Origin: SZUA-217 sp964194555
GTDB taxonomy: Bacteria; Actinomycetota; Acidimicrobiia; Spongiisociales; ZC4RG35
NCBI GenBank assembly: GCA_964194555.1
Contig: CAXMMT010000019.1
Location: 1 to 36,838 of the forward strand
Direction: 5' to 3'
Length of the DNA: 36,838 nt
Shown: one piece after another, positions 22,895-30,378 of the stretch
Numbering within the stretch: the first letter of the stretch is position 1
Layout of the letters: each line of letters begins with the position of its first letter
The notes under the pieces: generated by a model
Told to the model about the DNA's origin: nothing
Database searches by the model: none
What the model saw: only the letters and a program-made list of their open reading frames with translations
Translations under genes and position numbers: made by a program

Positions 22895-23980
22895 ATGCAG
22901 AATGTCGAGATAACCGGCTGGGGCAAGTGCATGCCCCCCAACATCCTCTCCAACCATGATCTAGAGCAGTTGGTCGACACATCTGACGATTGGATCACGA
23001 CTCGCACCGGGATCAAGGAGCGTCGGATCAGCCATGTGGAGGCATCCGAATTGGCTGCCGTAGCCGGATTGAGAGCTCTCGCCGCCGCCGGCAAGACCGT
23101 CGAGGACGTGGATCTTCTCCTGGTCGCCACTTGCTCTGGAGACTCCATCATCCCGTCCACCGCCTCTTTGGTTCAGAAGAGGATGGAGGCGTGGAACGCC
23201 GCGGCGATCGACCTGAACGCGGCATGTTCCGGGTTTGTCTACGGGCTGGTCATCGGCGCCAACATGATCCGCGGTGGAACCCACCGGACTGTTCTCCTCA
23301 TAGGTGCCGAGAAGCTGCACCATCTGCTGGACTTCACGGATCGCTCGACCTGCATCCTGTTTGGTGACGGAGCCGGTGCTGTCGTGCTTGAAGGGACCGA
23401 TGAGCCGGTCGGTATCCTGGCTTCCGATCTCGGGATGGACGGAGCGGCCGGACACGTGTTGGAAGTGCCTATCGACGGGACGATGGGAGATCGAGTGCAC
23501 CCCGATCCGGCGATGTGCGGTATCAGCATGGAGGGGCAGGAAATCTTCCGAAGAGCGGTGACGAAGATGGGTGAGTCTACGCTGATATCTCTCGACAGGG
23601 CCGATCTTGGGTTGGAAGACGTAGACCTCCTCATTCCCCACCAGGCCAATTCCCGGATCATCGACGCTACCGCCCGTCGTCTCGGTCTCGACGGGGCGAA
23701 GGTCTATGTCAACATCCAGTCCTACGGAAACACTTCAGCCGCCACCATCCCGGTGGCGTTGACCGAAGCCCTGGAGGACGGGCGGATCTCACCGGGGGAC
23801 ATCATTCTGTTCACTGCGTTCGGGGGTGGTCTCACCTGGGCGTCTCTGGTTTACAAGTGGGGGTCGAGAGTGACTCCCCTCGGGGAGAGTGACGCCGAGC
23901 TTCCGCCTCCCGATCGGAGCACACTTGAGTTGCTTCAGCCAAATTTCGACTTCTTCGGACTACCGGAGAGGATGACGTGA
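22895..23980 (+). CDS. fabH: Beta-ketoacyl-ACP synthase III FabH
   Basis: A 361-residue condensing enzyme. Active-site Cys111 lies in NAACSGF, with His in LIPHQANSRI and Asn in SYGNTSAAT, the C-H-N triad of KAS III. It starts chain synthesis from acyl-CoA and malonyl-ACP. ATG 22895 after AGGAGT is the right start; the longer frame from 22820 overlaps fabD. It is about 40 residues longer than E. coli FabH: after FGGGLTWASLVYKW, where the family normally ends, there is an acidic, Pro-rich tail ending FDFFGLPERMT. Confidence 0.94.
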   Translation: MQNVEITGWGKCMPPNILSNHDLEQLVDTSDDWITTRTGIKERRISHVEASELAAVAGLRALAAAGKTVEDVDLLLVATCSGDSIIPSTASLVQKRMEAWNAAAIDLNAACSGFVYGLVIGANMIRGGTHRTVLLIGAEKLHHLLDFTDRSTCILFGDGAGAVVLEGTDEPVGILASDLGMDGAAGHVLEVPIDGTMGDRVHPDPAMCGISMEGQEIFRRAVTKMGESTLISLDRADLGLEDVDLLIPHQANSRIIDATARRLGLDGAKVYVNIQSYGNTSAATIPVALTEALEDGRISPGDIILFTAFGGGLTWASLVYKWGSRVTPLGESDAELPPPDRSTLELLQPNFDFFGLPERMT

Positions 23981-24726
23981 ACCAGGGGAGCGAAGGGAGG
24001 GTGGCCCTGATAACAGGCGCCTCCCGAGGCCTGGGACGGGCGATGGCTGTGCGGCTTGCCGGGTCAGGGCACCGGGTCGTGGTCAACTACGTCCACAGCG
24101 GCGATGCGGCAGCCGAGGTTGTTTCCCGAATCAGCGAATCCGGTGGTGAGGCAATTGCGATAAAGGCGGACGTTTCCGATGGTCGACAGGTGGGCTCCAT
24201 GTTCGATCAGATCACCAGCGAACTCGGGGCCGTGGCCGTTCTCGTCAACAACGCCGGGGTCACCAGAGACGACCTGGTACTCCGGATGAGTGAGGAGCAG
24301 TTCGACGAGGTGATCGCGACCAATCTGCGCTCTGTCTTCCTGTGCACCAAAGCCGCGATGAGAGGCATGCTGAGGGCCAGATGGGGTCGTGTCATCTCGG
24401 TCGCCTCTGTGGCCGGACTGGTTGGTAACGCGGGTCAGTCCAACTATGCGGCCTCGAAGGCCGGCATTGTCGGGTTCGCCAAGTCGGTAGCGAAAGAGGT
24501 CGGTTCACGCGGCATCACCGTCAACGTCGTCGCCCCGGGGTTCATCGACACCGACATGACCGATGCCCTCGGAGACGACATGAAGGAGGTCGTCCTCGGA
24601 TCCATCACCCTTGGCAGGTTCGGTAACCCTGAGGATGTGGCCGGTGCGGTCGGTTTCCTGGCGTCGGACGAAGCTTCCTACGTCACTGGGCAGGTGATTT
24701 CAGTCGACGGGGGCATTGCCCTGTAG
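23977..24726 (+). CDS. fabG: 3-oxoacyl-ACP reductase FabG
   Basis: A 249-residue short-chain dehydrogenase. NADP-binding TGASRGLG is at residues 13-20, NNAG at 91-94, the catalytic Ser in VISVASVAG and Tyr157-x3-Lys161 in NYAASKAG. The ending FLASDEASYVTGQVISVDGG is typical of FabG. It reduces 3-oxoacyl-ACP. It starts with GTG overlapping the fabH stop (GTGA at 23977-23980). Confidence 0.95.
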   Translation: MNQGSEGRVALITGASRGLGRAMAVRLAGSGHRVVVNYVHSGDAAAEVVSRISESGGEAIAIKADVSDGRQVGSMFDQITSELGAVAVLVNNAGVTRDDLVLRMSEEQFDEVIATNLRSVFLCTKAAMRGMLRARWGRVISVASVAGLVGNAGQSNYAASKAGIVGFAKSVAKEVGSRGITVNVVAPGFIDTDMTDALGDDMKEVVLGSITLGRFGNPEDVAGAVGFLASDEASYVTGQVISVDGGIAL

Positions 24727-24762
24727 GTTCTTGCAGATAAACAAACGAGAAGGGAAAAGAAA

Positions 24763-25008
24763 ATGGATAGGAACGAGGTCTCGAGCCGTCTGAATGGCGT
24801 GCTCGTGTCGGAACTCGGCCTGGATGCCGACAAGATCAACGAGGGTGCCCACTTCGAGGAAGATCTCGATGTGGACAGTCTTGGTGTCGTTGAGCTTCTG
24901 ATGGCTCTCGAGGACGAGTTCGACATCAAGATCCCGGACGAAGAGGCCGAGTCGATCATGACCGTCGGTCAGGCCATCGATCTGGTCAACAACAAGCTGG
25001 GTGCCTGA
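24763..25008 (+). CDS. acpP: Acyl carrier protein
   Basis: An 81-residue acidic helical protein. The 4'-phosphopantetheine attachment Ser39 lies in EEDLDVDSLGVVELLMALEDEF. The motif reads DSLG rather than the common DSLD or DSLT, a small deviation. A purine-rich GAGAAGGGAAAAG lies just before the ATG at 24763, a strong ribosome site suited to the high expression ACP needs. It carries intermediates between FabD, FabH, FabG and FabF. Confidence 0.95.
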   Translation: MDRNEVSSRLNGVLVSELGLDADKINEGAHFEEDLDVDSLGVVELLMALEDEFDIKIPDEEAESIMTVGQAIDLVNNKLGA

Positions 25009-25027
25009 CCTGGCACACCACTAGCCG

Positions 25028-26278
25028 ATGTCAACGGATCGGCGTCGGGTTGTCGTCACCGGGATGGGAGCGATCACGCCGGTGGGTCTCGATGCCGCCT
25101 CTTCGTGGGCAGCCATCAAGCGGGGCACATCCGGGATTGGCCCAATCACCCTCTTCGACACGGCCGACTACCGGACGAAGATTGCCGGCGAGGTCTCGGA
25201 ATGGGACAACTCGTTGCACTTCGAGAGGAAGGATGCCAGACGTCTCGACCGATTCTCCGAGTTCTTCATCGTTGCCTCCCGTCAGGCGATCTCTGATGCG
25301 GGCCTGGACTACTCGGGCGATCCTGAAGCAGCATCCCGAGTGGGTGTCATGGTCGGTGCCGGCTTCGGGGGCATGGGCTCGTTCATAGAGGAGATAGACA
25401 CGCTGCGTGATCGAGGGCCCGGGCGAGTCAGCCCAATCGGAGTCCCCCGGATCATTCCCAACATGGCGGCGGGTCTGGTATCGATCGAGCACGGTCTGAC
25501 CGGACCGGTCTCTTGTGTGGTCACGGCCTGCAGCGCCTCGGCCAACGCCATCGGGGACGCCGCCGAATTGATCCGGAGGGGTGCCGCCGACGTGATGGTC
25601 GCCGGGGGAGCGGAGGCTGCGATCACGACATTCGGGGTGGCCACATTCGCGCAGGCGCGGGCACTTTCGATCCGCAACGACGACCCGGAGTCTGCGTCAC
25701 GGCCCTTTGATGCCGAGCGTGATGGATTCGTCATGGGCGAAGGTGGGGCCGTTCTGGTACTCGAGTCGGTGGAGCACGCAGATGCACGTGGGGTCAAGCC
25801 GCTCGCCGAGGTCACGGGTTATGGCATGTCTGCCGACGCATATCACATCACCCTTCCCAGACCCGGAGGATCGGGAGCAGCACGAGCCATGAAGGCCGCC
25901 ATGGACGACGCCGGTCTGGCCCCCGAGGAGATCGGGTACGTAAACGCCCACGGGACCTCCACGTCTGCCAACGATTCGACGGAGACAGCAGCTATTCGTT
26001 TGGCGCTGGGGGCTGAAGCCGATACCACACCGGTTTCGTCGACGAAGTCGATGACAGGTCACATTCTTGGAGGCGCGGGCAGTGTGGAGGCTGTTTTCAC
26101 CATCCTCGCTCTGGCTGACCAGGTGCTGCCGCCGACGATCAACTATGAGACGCCAGATCCGGAATGTGATCTCGACTATGTGCCAAACGTGGCGAGAGAG
26201 GTCGAGTTCGAACATGCCATGTCAAACTCGTTCGGCTTTGGCGGACACAACGTGTCGCTGATCTTCAGCAGCGTCTAG
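25028..26278 (+). CDS. fabF: Beta-ketoacyl-ACP synthase II FabF
   Basis: A 416-residue KAS II. The C-H-H triad is present: Cys168 in VVTACSASANA, His in NAHGTSTSANDSTE and His in KSMTGHILGGAG; the ending SFGFGGHNVSLIF is diagnostic. It elongates acyl-ACP with malonyl-ACP. The start ATG is 19 bases after acpP and is preceded by CACTAG, not by a good ribosome site. The TAG stop is followed after zero bases by repeat copy B. No dehydratase or enoyl reductase gene lies in this operon. Confidence 0.95.
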   Translation: MSTDRRRVVVTGMGAITPVGLDAASSWAAIKRGTSGIGPITLFDTADYRTKIAGEVSEWDNSLHFERKDARRLDRFSEFFIVASRQAISDAGLDYSGDPEAASRVGVMVGAGFGGMGSFIEEIDTLRDRGPGRVSPIGVPRIIPNMAAGLVSIEHGLTGPVSCVVTACSASANAIGDAAELIRRGAADVMVAGGAEAAITTFGVATFAQARALSIRNDDPESASRPFDAERDGFVMGEGGAVLVLESVEHADARGVKPLAEVTGYGMSADAYHITLPRPGGSGAARAMKAAMDDAGLAPEEIGYVNAHGTSTSANDSTETAAIRLALGAEADTTPVSSTKSMTGHILGGAGSVEAVFTILALADQVLPPTINYETPDPECDLDYVPNVAREVEFEHAMSNSFGFGGHNVSLIFSSV

Positions 26279-26444
26279 CTAGTGCTCTGGCCACGAACGT
26301 TGGCGATGTTGAGGGCGAGGTAGAGGCGTCTCTGACAAGGACGCAGGACGAAGGCGCACCGGCCCGTTCGTCGAGGACGAGGACACCGTCTGGGGCGTCA
26401 CTGTACGTCCTGAACGCGGCAAGCGTTTGTGGTCGGGGCACTAG
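26279..26444 (+). repeat. Structured dispersed repeat, copy B (166 bp)
   Basis: Near-identical to copy A and distantly related to copy C. Its two ends pair perfectly over 23 bp: CTAGTGC with GCACTAG, TCTGGCCAC with GTGGTCGGG, and GAACGTT with AGCGTTT, including five G-U pairs. An inner stem joins GTTGAGGGCG to CGTCCTGAAC, with hairpins AGAG-GCGT-CTCT and GACGAA...TTCGTC inside. It begins directly after the fabF stop and ends 13 bases before the stop of the convergent gene at 26458. No open reading frame in it looks like a protein. Could be a mobile miniature element, an RNA gene or a 3'-end element. Confidence 0.85.
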
Positions 26445-26457
26445 TCCGAAGAAGCTC

Positions 26458-26706
26458 TCACTTTGTCTTCTCACGCCATTCGGCAAGGCTTCGATAGACC
26501 AGCACCAGGACAAGCCCCACCCCAACCGTCACCGCCACGAAAGCGATAGCGGCGACAGCGAATGCCCACCCGTTGCAGGATGAGACCTGTCCCGCGCTAT
26601 CGGGCTGGCCGCAGCTGACAACAGTGACGACCCAGCCAAGCGCCCCGGCGAGGAGCCCGAGCATTATCGAAGGTATCGCGATCCACGGATTCGGGGATCG
26701 TCTCAT
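26458..26706 (-). CDS. Small two-helix membrane protein of unknown function
   Basis: An 82-residue protein with two membrane helices (about 9-31 and 47-72) and two cysteines in the loop between them (SCGQPDSAGQVSSC), which could form a disulfide outside the membrane. The start overlaps the stop of the next upstream gene as ATGA (26703-26706). Not recognised. Confidence 0.65.
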   Translation of the reverse strand: MRRSPNPWIAIPSIMLGLLAGALGWVVTVVSCGQPDSAGQVSSCNGWAFAVAAIAFVAVTVGVGLVLVLVYRSLAEWREKTK

Positions 26707-27455
26707 TCAGGCCTCTTCCGTCTACCGCGATCGTCGATCCTCGCCTCGTCGAGGATCTCCTTTGGAGCAAGCTCCGGCGGGATCGGATAGGACGATCCAA
26801 CCTCTCGGGGAGGATGAAAGGCGGTCTTGACCGTGGGGTCCCAGGCCAGGGCGGCGATCAGGACGCCCAAGCTGACGCTGACGAAACCGGCGGGCGCCCC
26901 CATCGGATACGCTGCGATGATGGCCAGCGCCGGCCAGAGGAGTCGGACCGCGAGAAGGCCTCCCGGGAGTACCCGTGAGTAGGCGAAGGCGGCTAACGGC
27001 GCGCTGAGGCCCACGACCAAGATCACCCACGGTCGTGAGTTGCTGCTGGCGATGCCCAGCACGAAAGGTGTTCCGAGAAGAACCAAGGGAACCAGCACCG
27101 ATTTTGCTGGAGGGCCGGCCGCGGCCGGGAGTTTGCGCACCCGGGTGGTGACGGACGCCATGTTGAGAGAAAGTCCGGCAAGGGCTGTCGCGACGAGTCC
27201 GATGATCCAGAGCAAGTCGATAGGCCGAACTATTGCAAGCAATGCTGTCGCTCCAACCAAGACCAGGCCCAGCCTTCGGGCCCACCGGCCACCAGCAACC
27301 ACGATGCCGGCGACCGACGTCGTCGCCACGCCGAGGAGACCGACGCACATCAGAAACACCGACGTGGAGTCAAAGGGCCCCCCGTCGACTATGAGGGCAA
27401 CCGTCCAAGTCACCGCAGCCACCAGTGGCATGGCCGCCGGCAGAGGAGACTTCAC
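26703..27455 (-). CDS. Polytopic membrane protein of unknown function
   Basis: A 250-residue protein with about seven hydrophobic segments through residue 215, then a cytoplasmic tail rich in charged residues (PPREVGSSYPIPPELAPKEILDEARIDDRGRRKRPE). No motif is recognised. It starts with GTG overlapping the phosphatase stop (GTGA at 27452-27455) and itself overlaps the gene at 26458, so the three form one operon. Confidence 0.65.
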   Translation of the reverse strand: MKSPLPAAMPLVAAVTWTVALIVDGGPFDSTSVFLMCVGLLGVATTSVAGIVVAGGRWARRLGLVLVGATALLAIVRPIDLLWIIGLVATALAGLSLNMASVTTRVRKLPAAAGPPAKSVLVPLVLLGTPFVLGIASSNSRPWVILVVGLSAPLAAFAYSRVLPGGLLAVRLLWPALAIIAAYPMGAPAGFVSVSLGVLIAALAWDPTVKTAFHPPREVGSSYPIPPELAPKEILDEARIDDRGRRKRPE

Positions 27456-28126
27456 GCCGGAGTCGGATGTGTGGGGCCGTCGCCGGCTGTGACCACCCTC
27501 AGATCTGACTTCTCGCCGAAACGGGGGGAGTCACCCGGCTGCCACATCGTTTCCTCTTGCCACGTACTCCCGGGGCGGAGGGTGACGATGGCGCCGTTCC
27601 CCGGCTTGTCGTCGTGCAGATCGGATAGAGGTGACCCAACCAATCGAAGACGTCCCGCCTGGATCGGGTCCTGATGGGACACGATCACCACGTCACCGTG
27701 CGGATGTTCCTCGTCCAACCGACGGGCGACGCCTGCAACGCGATCGGCAAGGTTGCCTAGGCTTTCATCGACGAAATCGAGTTGATCGGGGTGCTCCAGA
27801 TAGGCCTCCAACTCGCCGGGGAAGATATCCGGCAGTGACCCCCAGGGGTGACCCTTCCATCTGTCGGAGATCGACCACTCGGTGAGGTCCTCATCAACAC
27901 GCACCGGCACACCGGATCTGGCCGCGATCTCTTCAGCCGATCGGAGCGAGCGCTCGAGTGGAGACGACCAAATGGCTACTACCGCTCGGGGACCGAGATA
28001 TCTGCCGACGCGTCTCGCCTGATCGTGCCCATGGGGGGATAGACCGAAGCCTGGCATTGAGCCGTATACGAGATGTTGCGGATTGTCGACCTCCGCATGT
28101 CTGACTAGGTGGACCAATGCCGCCAT
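27452..28126 (-). CDS. Histidine phosphatase superfamily protein
   Basis: A 224-residue phosphoglycerate-mutase-like phosphatase. From ATG 28126 it begins MAALVHLVRHAEVDNP: the catalytic L-V-R-H-A motif is at once N-terminal. IWSSPLERSLRSAEEIA holds the second Arg, DEDLTEWSISDRWKG the acid, and VVIVSHQDPI the second His. Substrate unknown. A longer start at 28153 is less likely. It is divergent from dinB with 49 bases between the starts. Confidence 0.85.
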   Translation of the reverse strand: MAALVHLVRHAEVDNPQHLVYGSMPGFGLSPHGHDQARRVGRYLGPRAVVAIWSSPLERSLRSAEEIAARSGVPVRVDEDLTEWSISDRWKGHPWGSLPDIFPGELEAYLEHPDQLDFVDESLGNLADRVAGVARRLDEEHPHGDVVIVSHQDPIQAGRLRLVGSPLSDLHDDKPGNGAIVTLRPGSTWQEETMWQPGDSPRFGEKSDLRVVTAGDGPTHPTPA

Positions 28127-28175
28127 CTGCTCAGTTTGGCCGGTTGATCCCACAATCGGGGTAACTTCGGGAGTC

Positions 28176-29363
28176 GTGTGGCCAGAGCCAATCCTTCATG
28201 TCGACATGGATTCGTTCTTTGTCGAAGTCGAGCGTCTTCGAGATCCAACGCTGGTGGGTCGTCCCGTTGCCGTAGGGGGAACTGGCAAACGCGGTGTCAT
28301 CGCCAGCGCCTCGTACGAGGCTCGCCGGTTTGGAGTTCATTCCGCTCAGCCGACGGCGTCAGCTCTCCGGATGTGTCCGGATCTGATGATCGTTCCGGCT
28401 GCGCATGGACGCTACAGCGAGATTTCGGTTCAGGTGTTTGTCATCTTTCGCTCATTCACTCCTCTCGTGGAGGGTCTCAGTCTCGACGAGGCGTTTCTCG
28501 ACGTGACCGGTCTGAGAAATCACTACGAATCGTCGACCGATGTTGGAGAAGCCATCCGCGAGTCGTTGAGGACCGAGCTTCGCCTACCAGCGTCGGTGGG
28601 TGTCGCTTCAACCAAGTTCATCGCCAAACTGGCCTCCGAAGAGGCGAAACCCGACGGACTGATCCATGTCGCCACGCACACCCAACTCCAGTTTCTCCAT
28701 GAACTGCCTGCCAGTTCTCTTTGGGGTGTTGGCCCGGCAACTCTCGGGGGTCTCGAACGTCTCGGAGTGAAGACCGTTGGCGACATCGCCGAGATGCCAG
28801 GCTCGGCCTTGGTATCTGCGTTCGGCCCAACCGCTGGACGCCACCTTCATGATCTCGCCAATGGGGTCGACCCACGTCGGATAGAGCCGGATGTGAAAGC
28901 AAAGTCGATCTCGGTGGAGCAGACCTACGAAGCCGACCTGGAAGGCGTCGAGGTGGTCGAGGCTGCTCTCCTTGCCCATGCCCAAAAGCTTTCAGGGCGC
29001 TTGAGACGAAGCGGGCTGTCGGCACGAACCATCACACTCAAGACCCGTTACGAGGACTTCAGCACCGTGACCAGGAGCCACACTCTCGACGGGGCAACCG
29101 ATGGGTCTCGCGATCTGTACAACATCGGGCTCGAGCTTCTGGGTGGCGTCGACCTGTCACGACCCGTGCGTCTGCTCGGCCTGACCGGCTCGTCTCTCGT
29201 GGAGTCGTCAGACCCTAAGCAACTGGGGCTGGATGAATCTGAGGTTTGGGATCGTGTGGAAGATGCCATCGCCGAAATACGAGACAAGTACGGGGATCGT
29301 GCTGTTTCCCCTGCTCGATTGCTCGGTCGGCCCAACCAGAGTCATCCAGAAGATCAGGGCTAG
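28176..29363 (+). CDS. dinB: DNA polymerase IV (Y-family)
   Basis: A 395-residue translesion polymerase. From GTG 28176 it begins MWPEPILHVDMDSFF, with metal ligands Asp10 and, in SLDEAFLDV, Asp104 and Glu105. Helix-hairpin-helix and little-finger domains follow. KQLGLDE near the C-terminus may be a weak beta-clamp contact. Frames upstream to 28083 lie inside the histidine phosphatase and are not DinB-like. TAACTT (28162-28167) eight bases before the GTG suggests a leaderless mRNA. No LexA box is visible at its promoter, unlike two other repair or nuclease genes in the window. Confidence 0.92.
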   Translation: MWPEPILHVDMDSFFVEVERLRDPTLVGRPVAVGGTGKRGVIASASYEARRFGVHSAQPTASALRMCPDLMIVPAAHGRYSEISVQVFVIFRSFTPLVEGLSLDEAFLDVTGLRNHYESSTDVGEAIRESLRTELRLPASVGVASTKFIAKLASEEAKPDGLIHVATHTQLQFLHELPASSLWGVGPATLGGLERLGVKTVGDIAEMPGSALVSAFGPTAGRHLHDLANGVDPRRIEPDVKAKSISVEQTYEADLEGVEVVEAALLAHAQKLSGRLRRSGLSARTITLKTRYEDFSTVTRSHTLDGATDGSRDLYNIGLELLGGVDLSRPVRLLGLTGSSLVESSDPKQLGLDESEVWDRVEDAIAEIRDKYGDRAVSPARLLGRPNQSHPEDQG

Positions 29364-29427
29364 TTGCCGCACAACTCGGTGTACTGTTGTAGTGGGCATC
29401 GAGCTTTGACCAAGCCCCGGTGGATAT

Positions 29428-29730
29428 ATGGGCCTCGACGACAAAGAACAGAAGATTCTGGCGGACATTGAGCGTCAGTTCTACGAAGAGGATCCGGAGC
29501 TTGCCCGCGCTGTACGGCAGATCGAGCGACCGGCACGGGTCGGGCTGAGGTTGTCTCTTGTGGGTGTGGTGGCAGGACTCGTGATCGTGATCGCATACGT
29601 ATCAACGACCTGGGTGGCCGTCCTTGGATTCGCTCTTCTGGTTACTTCAGCCACTGCTCTCGTCAACGCTCTTCGCGCTCGAGGATGGAATGTTCCTGTC
29701 AAAGAGCCGGACGACGAGCCCGTCGATTAG
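29428..29730 (+). CDS. DUF3040 membrane protein
   Basis: A 100-residue protein of the actinobacterial DUF3040 family: MGLDDKEQKILADIERQFYEEDPELARAV is the conserved cytoplasmic start, then two membrane helices (about 43-62 and 65-83). In actinobacteria it commonly sits between dinB and mraZ; here dinB is present but a MerR-type gene follows. Function unknown. Confidence 0.88.
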   Translation: MGLDDKEQKILADIERQFYEEDPELARAVRQIERPARVGLRLSLVGVVAGLVIVIAYVSTTWVAVLGFALLVTSATALVNALRARGWNVPVKEPDDEPVD

Positions 29731-29877
29731 ACGACCCCTGTTTCGTCCGACGCCGACCTGTTCCAACCGGCTATTGTTCCAGTCCCCAATCGACGCGCTC
29801 GCGGGCTGGCGCCGATCATCGGGAGAGGAAGACGGGCCCCTGCCCCTGGTCTGTTGGCAAGGTTTAGGAAGGACAAA

Positions 29878-30378
29878 GTGGAGCAGGCATTCACCGCCGA
29901 GCAAGCATGCCGACTCAGCAATTGCACTCATCACCAGCTGCGCTACTGGGATCGTGTCGGTTTGGTCGGGCCTTCAATTCAAGGGACCGGCGGTAGGCCT
30001 GGTGTCCGACGTCTCTATTCGTTCAGGGACCTCATCGCGTTGCGTGTCGTTCGAAGTCTTCTCGACAATGGCATGTCTCTTCAGCGGGTTCGCCGTGCCT
30101 GGGACTATCTGCGTCGCGAAGGAGGCATGGACGGTCATCTCTCAGACGTCAAGCTCGTCACTGACGGACTGACGATCTTTCGTGTCAGCAAAGACGACGA
30201 CGAATTGATGGATGCCCTTCGTGAGGGGCAGTTGGCCTTCTTCGTCGCCATCGATGAGATCGCCCGAGAGGTCGAGGAAGATGTCACTCACTTTGAGTTG
30301 GATCGGGACACTTTCCTGACGATGCTGCGCCGCGTCGAAGAGGATGTCAGCGAAGAGCGCACCGCATACGGCGGCTAG
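29878..30378 (+). CDS. MerR-family transcriptional regulator
   Basis: A 166-residue protein from GTG 29878: a winged-helix MerR DNA-binding domain (FTAEQACRLSNCTHHQLRYWDRVGLVGPS...GVRRLYSFRDLIALRVVRSLLDNGMSLQRVRRA), then a helical C-terminal part without the metal-binding cysteines of MerR proper. AGGAAGGA four bases before this GTG makes it a better start than TTG 29854. Similar regulators in actinobacteria lie near cell-division or stress genes; the ligand is unknown. Its TAG stop shares the palindrome CTAG (30375-30378) with the stop of the convergent gene. Confidence 0.85.
   Translation: MEQAFTAEQACRLSNCTHHQLRYWDRVGLVGPSIQGTGGRPGVRRLYSFRDLIALRVVRSLLDNGMSLQRVRRAWDYLRREGGMDGHLSDVKLVTDGLTIFRVSKDDDELMDALREGQLAFFVAIDEIAREVEEDVTHFELDRDTFLTMLRRVEEDVSEERTAYGG

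Noticed and set aside
26265..26525. Minus-strand open frame of 86 codons across repeat copy B
   Set aside because: It is an open frame through repeat sequence with no ribosome site and no copy with a matching frame elsewhere; it overlaps the better-supported gene at 26458.
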